DNA of 64,000 nucleotides from SAR86 cluster bacterium (GCA_023703575.1 CP097969.1:558001-622000); one strand, 5' to 3'. Numbered from the stretch's first letter, positions 1-9,401 are shown. The notes: generated by a model from the letters alone, not told the origin. Program-made: numbers and translations.

Positions 1-1
1 T

Positions 2-52
2 GCTTTTTTTATCTCAATAAGATTCTTTGTCTGGAAAGAAGTGGCTAGATAA
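2..52 (+). CDS. Possible C-terminal end of a gene entering from the left
   Basis: An open frame runs from the left edge to a TAA at 50-52 and would encode about 16 residues rich in Phe and Ile, ending KEVAR. This could be the tail of a membrane protein. Another frame is open to a TAG at 46-48, so the choice is uncertain. It is too short to recognise. Confidence 0.22.
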   Translation, partial: AFFISIRFFVWKEVAR

Positions 53-91
53 TCATTTATATTTTGAGAATATACTTTTAAAAAGAGTTAA

Positions 92-108
92 AATGGAAAT
101 ATTCCATT
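92..108. repeat. Short perfect inverted repeat upstream of the first gene
   Basis: Arms AATGGAA and TTCCATT are separated by ATA. The repeat lies 28 nt before the TTG start at 136. Read on the minus strand it is followed by T-rich sequence, but no minus-strand gene needs a terminator here. It could be an operator or a weak hairpin. Confidence 0.3.
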
Positions 109-135
109 AAAACTCATTTAATAAGGCAAAAAAAA

Positions 136-579
136 TTGTTCCAAAGTGCTAACTACAAGAACCCACGAAAATTATTAAATTCATGGGAAGCTCAAGCTTT
201 AGCCACTTTGACTGCAAAGAAATTACCTAATTCCTTCAAAGCAGTCACAGAGATTATGCATGATGAAACAAAAGATCTTGAAGTGCGGACAGCATCAGAA
301 ATACTTTTTTGGGGAAGAGTTTGGCGCCAATCTAAGACAAAAGAAGAGGTAGTAACTTCATGGGAAAGAATCCTAAGATTGATAAAGCACTCTAACTATC
401 AAGGAATAGTAACTTTCGATGAAGGTAAAGCATCTATGGAAGGATTTGATGAAAGAGTTGATTTACCTGCTACAGAGAGAATTAAAGAGCTTACTGAAGA
501 AGGTTTGTCACCAGAAGAAATCATTATGCGAGGTTTTAGTTTTGAAAAGGTAAACGAAGCTTTAAAAAATGGCTCATAG
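136..579 (+). CDS. Hypothetical protein, 147 aa
   Basis: I do not recognise this soluble, charged, largely helical protein. The start is TTG, with a possible AAGG ribosome-binding site about 9 nt upstream; the next in-frame ATG is about 40 codons in. It has no signal peptide or membrane segment. Its 3' end overlaps the DUF2256 gene by 11 nt, so the two are probably co-translated. The C-terminal part ([11 protein letters not shown] followed by a short helix) looks like a small helical module. No function can be given. Confidence 0.6.
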   Translation: MFQSANYKNPRKLLNSWEAQALATLTAKKLPNSFKAVTEIMHDETKDLEVRTASEILFWGRVWRQSKTKEEVVTSWERILRLIKHSNYQGIVTFDEGKASMEGFDERVDLPATERIKELTEEGLSPEEIIMRGFSFEKVNEALKNGS

Positions 580-709
580 TAAACTATCACTAGAAACAAA
601 AATTTGTGCAAACTGCAAAAGACCCTTTTCATGGAGAAAAAAATGGGAAAGGAATTGGGAAGAGGTAAGATTTTGTAGCAAAAGATGCAAAAGAGAGGGG
701 AAATGTTAA
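569..709 (+). CDS. DUF2256-type small zinc-ribbon protein, 46 aa
   Basis: A tiny gene starts at ATG 569 inside the end of the preceding gene and stops at TAA 707-709. The product begins [20 protein letters not shown] and has the family pattern CxxC, then WRKKWERNW, then CSKRC near the end, so four Cys can bind zinc. The Trp/Lys-rich middle with two CxxC-like pairs is characteristic of DUF2256. It overlaps the next gene, whose better start is ATG 703, by 7 nt. The function of the family is unknown; in other bacteria such genes are often near photolyase or cryptochrome-related genes, which are not seen here. Confidence 0.85.
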   Translation: MAHSKLSLETKICANCKRPFSWRKKWERNWEEVRFCSKRCKREGKC

Positions 710-1101
710 GAGTAGATAAAATTATATTAACAATACTAGCAATTGAGCATTTAGGATTTGGCATCTATGGCTTTTTTTCTCCGGAAGGTATTGCTGAACT
801 AACTGGCTATGGACTTAATAGTGAATTTGCTTTTTCTGAAATAAGGGCTTACTACACTTTAATTTCGGGATTGGGACTTATGGCCTTTTTGGCAATTTTC
901 TTTCACAAGCTCGCAAGGCAAACCTATATCCTTTTTTCGTTCATGTTTAGTTGTATTTTCCTAGGAAGGCTTACTAATTATCTTCTCACTGGTCAGATGG
1001 ATAACTCTATTATGATCGCCATGATTGCAGAGGCCTTGGTGATAGTCCTATCGCTTTGGAGACTTGCTTCTTCTAAAAACAGGACAGTAGCAGAAGTTTA
1101 A
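703..1101 (+). CDS. Small integral membrane protein, 132 aa
   Basis: Unrecognised membrane protein with about four hydrophobic segments. An in-frame ATG exists at 685, but ATG 703 is preceded by AGAGGGGAA, a good ribosome-binding site, and gives a natural hydrophobic N-terminus ([15 protein letters not shown]). The gene overlaps the stop of the DUF2256 gene and is followed with no spacer by the next membrane protein, so all belong to one operon. The fold resembles small four-helix membrane proteins of the DoxX or DUF4345 kind, but I cannot assign it. Confidence 0.7.
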   Translation: MLRVDKIILTILAIEHLGFGIYGFFSPEGIAELTGYGLNSEFAFSEIRAYYTLISGLGLMAFLAIFFHKLARQTYILFSFMFSCIFLGRLTNYLLTGQMDNSIMIAMIAEALVIVLSLWRLASSKNRTVAEV

Positions 1102-1323
1102 ATGAGCTCTAATACCATCACACTTATATTTTGCTTAGGCGGTATAACTTTTCTGTTAAATTGGTTACTTATACTTCATTGGTATTTCAAAAATACTTCA
1201 TTACAAATAACTAACAAAATCCAGCTTACAAGAATCTTCTTACTTTGTTTGTTCATTTCCATTTTTGGAGTTTTAACAACTGGTGTTATATTTGTTTCCG
1301 CTTTAATGTTTTCCCACGGTTAA
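1102..1323 (+). CDS. Small membrane protein, 73 aa
   Basis: Two long hydrophobic segments with a short polar loop (about residues 5-30 and 43-70). ATG follows the upstream stop with no spacer, so it is likely translationally coupled to the preceding membrane protein and may work with it. I do not recognise a family. Confidence 0.6.
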   Translation: MSSNTITLIFCLGGITFLLNWLLILHWYFKNTSLQITNKIQLTRIFLLCLFISIFGVLTTGVIFVSALMFSHG

Positions 1324-1336
1324 GAAATTTAAAAGT

Positions 1337-2005
1337 ATGGACAATAAATATTCTCTTGAAAATTTTTCTAGACCAAAATTAGAGCTACCAAAGAAAGATT
1401 CTAAGCTGCTTCTTCATAGTTGTTGCGCACCTTGCGCAGGGGAAATAATGGAAGCCGTTGCAGCATCGGATATTGAAACTACAGTTTACTTTTATAATCC
1501 TAATATTCATCCTGTTGAGGAATATGAAATAAGAAAAGATGAAAATAAAAGATTTTGTGATGCCTTAGGATTTAAATTCATTGATGCTGATTATGATAAA
1601 GAAAATTGGTTCGAGCGAATAAGAGGTCTTGAAAATGAACCTGAAAGAGGGAAAAGATGCACAAAATGCTTTGATATGAGGTTCGAAAGATCAGCGCTAT
1701 ATGCAAGTGAAAATGATTATGCTGTTTATGCTACAACACTAGGTATCTCAAGGTGGAAAGATATGAAACAAATAAATGATTCCGGTCACAGAGCAGCAGG
1801 AAGGTATGACCAGGTCAGTTATTGGGATTTTAATTGGAGAAAGCAAGGAGGTTCTTCAAGAATGATAGAAATATCCAAAAGAGAAGAATTTTATCAACAA
1901 GAATACTGTGGTTGTGTTTATAGCTTGAGAGATACTAATAAATGGCGCAGAGAGAACAACAGGCCTAGGATAAAACGCGGTATAAAATATTATAATATTT
2001 CATGA
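1337..2005 (+). CDS. queH: Epoxyqueuosine reductase QueH
   Basis: QueH (formerly DUF208) carries out the last step of queuosine synthesis, reducing epoxyqueuosine in the anticodon of GUN tRNAs. Visible signatures are HSCCAPCAG near residue 30, CTKCFDMR in the middle and EYCGCVYS near the C-terminus. These Cys clusters bind the iron-sulfur cluster and metal. The 222 aa length is usual. QueH replaces the unrelated QueG. The stop overlaps the next ATG by 4 nt. Two of its expected substrates, tRNA-Asp(GTC) and tRNA-His(GTG), are encoded in this window. Confidence 0.93.
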   Translation: MDNKYSLENFSRPKLELPKKDSKLLLHSCCAPCAGEIMEAVAASDIETTVYFYNPNIHPVEEYEIRKDENKRFCDALGFKFIDADYDKENWFERIRGLENEPERGKRCTKCFDMRFERSALYASENDYAVYATTLGISRWKDMKQINDSGHRAAGRYDQVSYWDFNWRKQGGSSRMIEISKREEFYQQEYCGCVYSLRDTNKWRRENNRPRIKRGIKYYNIS

Positions 2006-2706
2006 AACATATTATCGCGATTGGCGGTGGGGGTTTTGGAAGGAATCCAGGTGAAGGTCTAATAGAACAATATATTCTGGATCAGACTGGCAAGGAACTA
2101 CCAAATATTTGCTTTATACCAACTGCAACAGGAGACAATGAAGCTTACAAAGTTAATTACTATAGTACTTTCTCAAAGTTACACTGTAATCCAGTTCATT
2201 TAGATTTCTTTAAAAGAACTCCGGATCTAGAAAAGTTAATAGGTGAACAAGATGCTATCTTTGTAGGGGGTGGCAATACTAAGAGTATGTTGGCTGTTTG
2301 GAAAGATTGGGGGCTAGATAGCTTGCTTAAAAAAGCTTACGAGGCTGGAGTCGTCATGAGTGGAGTCAGTGCTGGTGCTAACTGTTGGTTTGAAAGAGCT
2401 GTCGTTGATTCTTGGGAGGATGAACTCAAAGTAATCGATTGTATGGGGTTTGTGAAAGGCAATTTTTGTCCGCATTATGATGAAGAACCTCAGAGACGAC
2501 CTTCAGTTAAGTCTTTTCTCGAAAAGGATATTATAAACGCGTGTTATGCCTCCGAAGGTAATGCAGCCCTTCACATTAAAGATAATAATGATTACTTATC
2601 CGTTGATTTCGGCAAACAAAAACTGTCTTATCTAGTTTCACTCGTCCAAGGGAAAGTATCAGAAGTGGCATTTGAATCTCTTTCTTTAAAGGCCCAAAAA
2701 AACTAA
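2002..2706 (+). CDS. Peptidase S51 (PepE / cyanophycinase-like)
   Basis: A cytoplasmic serine peptidase of family S51, which includes the aspartyl dipeptidase PepE. The nucleophile motif is [10 protein letters not shown] (G-x-S-A-G) near residue 120. Upstream [10 protein letters not shown] and the N-terminal glycine-rich strand ([11 protein letters not shown]) match the class I glutaminase-like fold. The 234 aa length is normal. ATG overlaps the queH stop (ATGA), so it is co-translated. The exact substrate (Asp-X dipeptides or other acidic peptides) cannot be read from sequence. Confidence 0.85.
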   Translation: MKHIIAIGGGGFGRNPGEGLIEQYILDQTGKELPNICFIPTATGDNEAYKVNYYSTFSKLHCNPVHLDFFKRTPDLEKLIGEQDAIFVGGGNTKSMLAVWKDWGLDSLLKKAYEAGVVMSGVSAGANCWFERAVVDSWEDELKVIDCMGFVKGNFCPHYDEEPQRRPSVKSFLEKDIINACYASEGNAALHIKDNNDYLSVDFGKQKLSYLVSLVQGKVSEVAFESLSLKAQKN

Positions 2707-2757
2707 AAAGTAATCTCTCAAAATTATATAACTCCTGTTAGAATGCCTGAGTTCTAT

Positions 2758-2835
2758 GGACCGGTAGTTCAGTTTGGTTAGAACGCCGCCCTGTCACGGC
2801 GGAGGTCGCGAGTTCGAGTCTCGTCCGGTCCGCCA
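2758..2835 (+). tRNA. tRNA-Asp (GTC), CCA encoded
   Basis: Full cloverleaf: acceptor GGACCGG pairs with CCGGTCC, the anticodon loop carries GTC, the T-arm is GCGAG-TTCGAGT-CTCGT, then discriminator G and encoded CCA. A TAGAAT -10-like element lies at 2739-2744, 13 nt upstream. A T-run follows the CCA. The GTC anticodon makes it a substrate of the queuosine pathway completed by QueH upstream. Confidence 0.97.
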
Positions 2836-2884
2836 TTTTTCATTCAGGGTTAACACACAAATAAATAATCAATAGAATGATAAT

Positions 2885-3349
2885 ATGAAAATTCTATCTC
2901 TCATTGGTGCGTTATTAATTTCTCAAGTTTCAAATGCAGAATACTTAGAGGGTCTCAAAATAAAAAAAGTAGTCGATGGAGATACTGTGCATGTCTTTTA
3001 TCAAGATGAAGTTTATAAGATCCGACTCACAGAGATCGATGCACCTGAAAGAGATCAGCCTTATGGGAGCAATTCAACTGAATATTTAAAAGGTCTTTTG
3101 AAGGAAGGAAGAGTTGACGCAGATATCTCCGGGACAGATAGATACGGAAGAAAACTAGGAAGACTATATTGGCAAGGCATGGATATTAATCGTGAGCTTG
3201 TATCAGCTGGTTATGCGTGGGTTTATGATCAATACGTCACAGATAATTCCTTTTACGAAAACCAATTAAAAGCGAGAAATTTAAAAAAAGGTCTATGGCA
3301 GGATAAAAATCCACTAGAACCTTGGAATTGGAGAAAGATAAAAAACTAA
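2885..3349 (+). CDS. Secreted thermonuclease-family (SNase-like) nuclease
   Basis: 154 aa, with a signal peptide over about residues 1-18 (ends SNAEY). The staphylococcal-nuclease fold is clear: VVDGDTVHV, then RLTEIDAPERDQ (catalytic Arg and Asp), GTDRYGRKLGRLY and NRELVSAGYAWVYDQY. It should hydrolyse DNA or RNA using Ca2+ in the periplasm or outside, perhaps to scavenge phosphate and nucleotides. It stands alone between tRNA-Asp and a small membrane protein. Confidence 0.9.
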   Translation: MKILSLIGALLISQVSNAEYLEGLKIKKVVDGDTVHVFYQDEVYKIRLTEIDAPERDQPYGSNSTEYLKGLLKEGRVDADISGTDRYGRKLGRLYWQGMDINRELVSAGYAWVYDQYVTDNSFYENQLKARNLKKGLWQDKNPLEPWNWRKIKN

Positions 3350-3408
3350 TTTATCTTAAAATTGTTATGGCAATCTAACCCATCTATAATGGTTCCAGGG
3401 AGAATTGC

Positions 3409-3735
3409 ATGAAATGGTCCTATACGAACGGAAAGCTTAATGTCAGGTCAGATGACGTTGATCAGCAGTTTACATTGCAAGAACTCATTGAAGAAGCTTC
3501 TAGACATCAAGCCTATAGAAGAAAAATAGTAGTCCTGTTTCTAGTAATCTCATTAATTTTATTTTTTATGCAGAGTTATGGAGGAGATATACCATCAAAC
3601 GCGTCTATTTATTTTTATGTAGGTTATTTGTCGACTCCTCTTTTCATTTCAGGATTTATTTCATCTATCTGTTATGTTCTGATGCGAAAGCCTCCTAAGC
3701 AAGTTAGACGACTTAACAAATATTTCAAAGATTAA
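3409..3735 (+). CDS. Hypothetical membrane protein, 108 aa
   Basis: A polar N-terminal part of about 40 residues is followed by two hydrophobic helices (about 42-56 and 67-88) and a basic tail. A strong GGGAGA ribosome-binding site precedes ATG 3409. Its TAA interlocks with the stop of the SDR gene on the other strand (shared TTAA). I do not recognise the family. Confidence 0.65.
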   Translation: MKWSYTNGKLNVRSDDVDQQFTLQELIEEASRHQAYRRKIVVLFLVISLILFFMQSYGGDIPSNASIYFYVGYLSTPLFISGFISSICYVLMRKPPKQVRRLNKYFKD

Positions 3736-4535
3736 TAGAACGTTCTTGCAGACCCTCCATCTACTTGCACAGCTAAACCGGTCATATAGTTTGCTTTTTC
3801 AGAAGCCAAGAAAGTTATTAATCCTGCTAAATCTTCAGCTTCGCCAACTCTTCTCATTGGAATATTATCGGCAATGGTTTTTTCTATTTCTTCTTTACTT
3901 AAACCAGAAGAAGAAGATTGAGATTCTAAGATAGCCTCGACTCTTTCTGTTCTAGTATAACCAGGACATACTGTATTAACTGTTATGCCATAAGCAGCTA
4001 ATTCATCTGCAAGTGCTTTTGCCCATCCCAGAACACCCATTCTAAGACTGTTAGATAGGAACAATCCATTTACAGGAGTTTTTACTGATACTGAGGAGAT
4101 ATTAATTATTCGCCCCCAGCCATTCTCTTTCATCTTAGGTATCATGGCTCTTGAGAGCCGAATTGCTGACATCATTGTTGAGTTGAATGCATTTTGCCAA
4201 TCTTCATCAGATATTTGCTCAAATGTACTTGGTGGTGGACCGCCAGTATTATTTACTAAAATATCAACTACGCCCAAGCTATGTTCGACTTCTTGCAAAA
4301 ATATTTGTATATCCTCTAAAGAATCAAGGTCAGCTTTGAATGCTATAACTTTGACATTGTGATCTGTTTTCTGAAGTATTTCTTCCTTAGCTTTGTCTAT
4401 TTTTTCTTGGTCTCTAGAGCAAATGGCTAGATTCACTCCTTCCTTCGCAAGATCTATAGCTGCCGCCTTACCTAATCCTTGGCTAGATGCACAAACGATT
4501 GCATTCTTATTTTTTAGATTTAAATTCATATTCAA
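3732..4535 (-). CDS. SDR-family oxidoreductase lacking the Tyr-x-x-x-Lys catalytic pair
   Basis: 267 aa with the SDR Rossmann fold: CASSQGLG near residue 15 for NAD(P), NNTGG, and NISSVS for the catalytic Ser region. Where classical SDRs have YxxxK, this protein reads FLSNSLRMG, so both Tyr and Lys are absent. A subfamily annotated as 3-oxoacyl-ACP reductase-like carries an LSNxxR version of this site, so this is probably a conserved variant and not decay. The reaction is unknown. The gene is monocistronic and interlocks with the upstream convergent gene at the stop. Confidence 0.85.
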   Translation of the reverse strand: MNMNLNLKNKNAIVCASSQGLGKAAAIDLAKEGVNLAICSRDQEKIDKAKEEILQKTDHNVKVIAFKADLDSLEDIQIFLQEVEHSLGVVDILVNNTGGPPPSTFEQISDEDWQNAFNSTMMSAIRLSRAMIPKMKENGWGRIINISSVSVKTPVNGLFLSNSLRMGVLGWAKALADELAAYGITVNTVCPGYTRTERVEAILESQSSSSGLSKEEIEKTIADNIPMRRVGEAEDLAGLITFLASEKANYMTGLAVQVDGGSARTFY

Positions 4536-4605
4536 AATTTACAGTTAAGCCTTATATTAATCAAATAATCCAGTATCATTAGCTCTGTAAATTTATGGGG
4601 TGTCA

Positions 4606-5967
4606 ATGATCAAATCAAAGTGGATTTTCTTTTTATTATTTTCAGCATTGAGTTTATCTCTATTTCCAAGCTCATATGAAGCCAGTCAAGTCGGTATTTC
4701 TAAAGAGAGACTAGATAAAATCTCTCCTGTTCTGGAAGAAAATATAAAAGCAGGGAGATTTCCTGGCTTCATCTCAGCGGTTGCAAGAAGAGGCAAAGTT
4801 GTACATTTTGAAACTCAAGGATACTCTGATTTAGAAAAACAAATACCTCTCCAAAAAGACTCACTATTTAGAATATATTCAATGAGTAAACCAATTACTG
4901 GAGTTGCTCTAATGATTTTATTAGAAGAAGGTAAAGTAAGATTGAATGATCCTGTTTCTCTCTACATACCTGAGTTCGCCAATACAGAGGTAATGACAAT
5001 TAATGAAGATGGCACAACATCTCTGGAAAAACTCAATAGAGAAGTTACGATTAGACATTTAGCTACTCATACTTCTGGAATTGCTTATAGCTTTACAGCT
5101 ATACCCCAACTGCGAGAGATTTACGCCAAAGAGAGACTGTCTCCTTATTTTTTTATTGATAATTTTGAAGCTCTTGAAATAAATGGCAATACTGTAGTTA
5201 GTTCAGGAAAGTCTTTCCCAGATATTTGTACTTTTTCTGCTGCATTAGCGTCAAAAGCACCTCTGATGCATCAACCTGGTGTTAAATATACATACTCTAT
5301 GGGGATGGATGTTTTGGGTTGTGTTATTGAAAGAGCGTCAGGCATGAAATTCGATTCTTTTTTAAAGGAAAAAATCTTTAAACCGCTTCAAATGAACGAT
5401 ACTTCTTTTTCCGTTCCAGCTTCAAAGGTAGATAGATTCACCTCTCTTTACGCGTATCCTGGAGATTTAGGTCGTTTGATACCTGAAATGAAAGGTAGAA
5501 TACCAGATGACCTTTTAATGATAAAAATTGATGATCGTTCTTTTAGTCCCTATCTGAAACCTGCAACATTGTTCGATGGTGGTTCCGGCTTGGTCTCTTC
5601 AACAGAAGACTATTTAAAATTTGCCCAAATGTTACTGAATGGCGGTGAACTTGCTGGAGAAAGAATATTGAGTAGAAAATCAGTAGAACTCATGTCATCT
5701 AATCTTCTACCAGATAATATTAAAGGGTCCGATGACTATATTCAGGGTGCTGGCTTTGGTATCACAGTCGGAGTAATTGAAGATCCTGGACTAATTGGTC
5801 AATATGGTTCCGAGGGAATGTATTTTTGGGGTGGTGCTGCATCGACGTTTTTTTGGGTAGATCCTAAAGAAGATTTAGTCGCAGTTGTGATGACGCAATT
5901 GCTTGCTAATCCATGGCCTCTTAGAGAAACCTTTAATGCCCTTGTATACCAATCAATAGACGATTAA
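4606..5967 (+). CDS. Secreted beta-lactamase-family serine hydrolase (EstB/class C-like)
   Basis: 453 aa with a signal peptide (about 1-22). The nucleophile motif SMSK (S-x-x-K) sits in FRIYSMSKPITG near residue 93, the second motif is YTYSMGMDVLG (the Tyr of YxN), and FWGGAAST near the end stands in for KTG. This pattern fits esterases and D-amino-peptidases of the family better than true beta-lactamases. ATG 4606 is preferred over GTG 4600 because GGGGTG is then a ribosome-binding site. Only 2 nt separate it from the first gamma-glutamyltransferase, so they are co-transcribed and act in the same compartment. Confidence 0.88.
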   Translation: MIKSKWIFFLLFSALSLSLFPSSYEASQVGISKERLDKISPVLEENIKAGRFPGFISAVARRGKVVHFETQGYSDLEKQIPLQKDSLFRIYSMSKPITGVALMILLEEGKVRLNDPVSLYIPEFANTEVMTINEDGTTSLEKLNREVTIRHLATHTSGIAYSFTAIPQLREIYAKERLSPYFFIDNFEALEINGNTVVSSGKSFPDICTFSAALASKAPLMHQPGVKYTYSMGMDVLGCVIERASGMKFDSFLKEKIFKPLQMNDTSFSVPASKVDRFTSLYAYPGDLGRLIPEMKGRIPDDLLMIKIDDRSFSPYLKPATLFDGGSGLVSSTEDYLKFAQMLLNGGELAGERILSRKSVELMSSNLLPDNIKGSDDYIQGAGFGITVGVIEDPGLIGQYGSEGMYFWGGAASTFFWVDPKEDLVAVVMTQLLANPWPLRETFNALVYQSIDD

Positions 5968-5969
5968 AA

Positions 5970-7688
5970 ATGAAGAAGATTTTTCTCGTTATTATTTTGA
6001 ATATTTCATTTATTAGCACCATATTTGCTAATGAACAGCCGATTATTGAATATCAATCAATTAATCATCCGGTTATAGGTGATGCGGGGATGGTTGTTTC
6101 TCAAAGGATGATCGCTAGTGAGGTCGGAGCTTCTATTCTTAGACAAGGAGGCAACGCAGTAGATGCAGCAGTAGCGACTGGGTTAGCTTTAGCAGTTGTG
6201 TTACCTAGAGCAGGAAATATTGGAGGTGGTGGCTTTATGGTTATACACCTAAAAGATCAAGATAAGAGTTTGACAATAGATTATAGAGAAAAAGCACCAG
6301 CTGCTGCCTCTAGAGATTTATTTCTAGATGAAAATGGAGATTACGATAGAAATAAAGCTCAGTTTTCTCTTCTATCAGCCGGTGTTCCTGGTTCTGTAGC
6401 TGGTTTCTATCATGCTTTAACTAAATACGGTACTCTTACGTGGCAGGAAATAATGGAACCATCTATTAAATTGGCAGAAGAAGGTTTTAAAATCCCTCAT
6501 GACTTAGCAAATACATTAGCTTCGAAACGCTACAGAGAAAGGTTATCTTCTGATCCTGCTGCCTCTAAAGTCTTTTTTAAATCAGATGGCAGTCTTTATA
6601 AGGCTGGAGAAATTCTTATACAAACAGACCTTGCATCTACTCTAAAACAAATTAGCAAATACGGACCTGATGCTTTTTATCGTGGAGATATAGCCAAGCT
6701 TATTGTAAAAGAAATGGAAAGAAATGGCGGCTTGATTACTCTTGATGATTTGGATAACTACAATATAGTTGAAAGGCAACCACTCACTGGAAATTATAGG
6801 GATTTTAAAATTGTTTCTATGCCGCCCAGCAGCTCAGGAGGTACTCACTTAGTACAAATGCTAAATATGCTTGAAGAGTTTCCCATACAAGAAATGGGCT
6901 TTGGAAGCTCAGAGGGTATTCATATTCTCGCTGAGATTATGAAAAGAGCCTATGCTGATAGAAGTAAGTATTTAGGCGATAGTGATTTTTACGAAGTACC
7001 CTCAAGCCTTACAAGCAAAGAATATGCAAAATCTTTAAATTTAGATATTTCGAAAGACAAAATAACTCCTTCAAGTGAAATTTCTCCTGGCGATCCTTAC
7101 CCTTATGAAAGTCCCGATACAACTCATTTTTCTGTTATGGATGCTTTTGGAAATGCTGTTTCAAATACATACACCATTAATTTTTCTTTCGGCTCAGGAA
7201 AGATGATTCCAGGCACGGGCATGCTCATTAATAATGAAATGGATGATTTCTCATCCAAGCCAGGAACGCCTAATGGATATGGATTACTCGGATCCGAGGC
7301 TAATGCAATAGAAGGGAATAAAAGACCTCTTTCGTCTATGACTCCAACAATTATTTTTAAAAATGATGAACCTTACGTAATTTTAGGGAGTCCTGGCGGT
7401 AGTAGGATTATCACAACAGTGCTTCAAGTTGCTTTGAATGTGATGGACCATGAAATGAATATAGCTCAAGCAGTTCATAGTCCACGAATTCACCATCAAT
7501 GGTTGCCTGAAGTATTGATGATAGAAAAAGGATTTGGTGTTGATACTGAAACGCTTTTAAAGAAAAAAGGTTATAAATTATATCCCTCATCAACAATGGG
7601 CAGTGTTCAAGCCATTATGAAAGAGGGTAATTATTTCTACGGTATAGCTGATCCTAGAAGACCTGGTTCTGGAGTTGCAACTCCTTAA
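5970..7688 (+). CDS. ggt: Gamma-glutamyltransferase, first of a tandem pair
   Basis: Periplasmic gamma-glutamyltranspeptidase of 572 aa, which transfers or hydrolyses gamma-glutamyl groups of glutathione and related compounds. It has a signal peptide (about 1-20), then GGNAVDAAVATGLALAV, GGGFMV and DYREKAPAA. The autoprocessing site lies at SPDTTHFSV near residue 385, where the second Thr becomes the N-terminal nucleophile of the small subunit; GNAVSNTYT and GSPGGSRI follow. A paralogue lies 9 nt downstream. Confidence 0.95.
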   Translation: MKKIFLVIILNISFISTIFANEQPIIEYQSINHPVIGDAGMVVSQRMIASEVGASILRQGGNAVDAAVATGLALAVVLPRAGNIGGGGFMVIHLKDQDKSLTIDYREKAPAAASRDLFLDENGDYDRNKAQFSLLSAGVPGSVAGFYHALTKYGTLTWQEIMEPSIKLAEEGFKIPHDLANTLASKRYRERLSSDPAASKVFFKSDGSLYKAGEILIQTDLASTLKQISKYGPDAFYRGDIAKLIVKEMERNGGLITLDDLDNYNIVERQPLTGNYRDFKIVSMPPSSSGGTHLVQMLNMLEEFPIQEMGFGSSEGIHILAEIMKRAYADRSKYLGDSDFYEVPSSLTSKEYAKSLNLDISKDKITPSSEISPGDPYPYESPDTTHFSVMDAFGNAVSNTYTINFSFGSGKMIPGTGMLINNEMDDFSSKPGTPNGYGLLGSEANAIEGNKRPLSSMTPTIIFKNDEPYVILGSPGGSRIITTVLQVALNVMDHEMNIAQAVHSPRIHHQWLPEVLMIEKGFGVDTETLLKKKGYKLYPSSTMGSVQAIMKEGNYFYGIADPRRPGSGVATP

Positions 7689-7697
7689 AATAACTTC

Positions 7698-9401
7698 ATG
7701 ATAAAGAGTTATTTTCCTTATCTTCTTTTATTATTTATTTCTTTCGAAGGCCTATCGCAAACAAGAACTCAAACAACTCTAGATTATCAAAATAGAATCC
7801 ATCCTGAGATATCTAATAGCTTCATGGTTGTGTCACAAAATACTCATGCTACTGAGGCAGGTTACGAAATACTTAAGAAAGGAGGAAATGCAGTAGATGC
7901 TTCAGTTGCTGTAGGCTTTGCTTTGGCGGTTACTCTTCCTAGAGCAGGAAACCTAGGAGGTGGAGGATTCGTCTTAATATACGATAAAGAGGAAAACGAA
8001 GTATTTTCCATAGATTATCGTTCTGCAGCTCCAAAATCAGCAACAAGCGATTTATTTGTCCAAGAAGATAGTGTTGTAAGATTTGGTCACCTGGTAAATG
8101 CAGTACCTGGATCTGTAGCTGGCCTACTTAAAGCTCATCAGGATCATGGGACTTTGCCACTCTCTGACTTGCTTTTGCCTTCCATAAGATTGGCAAGAGA
8201 TGGCTTTGAAGTTACTCACGATTTAAATTACGTATTAGAGTGGGGAAAAGAGTCTATGCTCTCTAATGCGGCTTCCAATGACAAATTCTATAGCGCGAAT
8301 GAAGATCCTCTAGAGATCAAGAGTATTTTTAAGCAGCCTAATTTAGCTAAAACTTTGTTTATGATCAGTGAGAAGGGTGCTGATGTATTTTATGAAGGTG
8401 AAATAGCTAAATGGATTTCTGAAGAATCCTTATCCAATGGAGGATTAATAACTCTAGAAGATATGGCATCTTACGAAGCTAAATACAGAGAGCCTATAAA
8501 GACCTCATATAGAGGCTATAAAATAGTTTCTATGGCTCCTGCAGCTAGTGGCGGCTTAGTTTTACTTCAAACTTTAAATATTCTAGAAAATTTCAATTTA
8601 AAAGATTCAGGGCATAATTCAGCTCAAACAATTCATATTCTTTCTGAAGCAATGCAAAGAGCTTATGCGGACAGAGCAGAGTATCACGGAGATCCTGATT
8701 TTTATGATGTACCAACTAAGCAAATTTTAAGTAAACAATATGCTAAAGATTTATCTGTCCAAATTAGTGAAATGAGAACTCCTGATGGGCAAATTTATGA
8801 GGGCGATCTTAAGAAATACGATGAGAGTCCAGATACCACTCATTTCTCAGTTATCGATTCTAAAGGAAACGCTGTTTCAAATACCTACACCTTGGGTTCT
8901 TCTTTTGGTTCTGGCGTAACCATTAAAAAAGGCGGATTTTTAATGAATAATCAAATGAGGAACTTTTCACATTTCTATGGAAGAGATGATATGGAATATG
9001 GAACGAGTGAGGCAAATAAGCTTGAGCCAGGCAAGAGAATGATCAGTACTCAAACACCTACGCTTGTTTTCAATCCTAATGGCGATCTTTTTATGATATT
9101 AGGCTCTCCTGGTGGTGGTCGAATTCCTAATATAATTTCTCAAGTTATCAGTAATGTAATTGACCATGAGATGAGTTTTACTGAGGCAGTGATAGCTCCT
9201 AGGATAAATCAAAGATTGGAGGGCAATCTTCAATTAGAGACTGGCTTTAGTCCCGATACCATAAGTTTGTTGATTGACAGAGGGCACACAGTTGAAAGCT
9301 CTAATACCATGGGAAGTGTGCAAGCTATCTTTTTAGATCAAGGGAATATTTATGGTGTTGCCGATACCAGAAGACCAGGTGCACTTGCAAAAGGTAATTA
9401 A
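7698..9401 (+). CDS. Gamma-glutamyltransferase, second of a tandem pair
   Basis: 567 aa, signal peptide (about 1-20) and the same domain order as the preceding gene: GGNAVDASVAVGFALAV, GGGGFVLIY, DYRSAAPKS, the processing site SPDTTHFSV, GNAVSNTYT and GSPGGGRI. It shares the core motifs, but the sequences differ along their whole length, so this is an old duplication. After the nucleophile it reads TLGSSFGSG where the first copy has TINFSFGSG, which may change acceptor or donor preference. Its stop interlocks with the DASS gene by 4 nt. Confidence 0.94.
   Translation: MIKSYFPYLLLLFISFEGLSQTRTQTTLDYQNRIHPEISNSFMVVSQNTHATEAGYEILKKGGNAVDASVAVGFALAVTLPRAGNLGGGGFVLIYDKEENEVFSIDYRSAAPKSATSDLFVQEDSVVRFGHLVNAVPGSVAGLLKAHQDHGTLPLSDLLLPSIRLARDGFEVTHDLNYVLEWGKESMLSNAASNDKFYSANEDPLEIKSIFKQPNLAKTLFMISEKGADVFYEGEIAKWISEESLSNGGLITLEDMASYEAKYREPIKTSYRGYKIVSMAPAASGGLVLLQTLNILENFNLKDSGHNSAQTIHILSEAMQRAYADRAEYHGDPDFYDVPTKQILSKQYAKDLSVQISEMRTPDGQIYEGDLKKYDESPDTTHFSVIDSKGNAVSNTYTLGSSFGSGVTIKKGGFLMNNQMRNFSHFYGRDDMEYGTSEANKLEPGKRMISTQTPTLVFNPNGDLFMILGSPGGGRIPNIISQVISNVIDHEMSFTEAVIAPRINQRLEGNLQLETGFSPDTISLLIDRGHTVESSNTMGSVQAIFLDQGNIYGVADTRRPGALAKGN

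Noticed and set aside
5970-9401. The two GGT frames as one gene split by a frameshift
   Set aside because: Each has its own signal peptide, full set of motifs and processing site.
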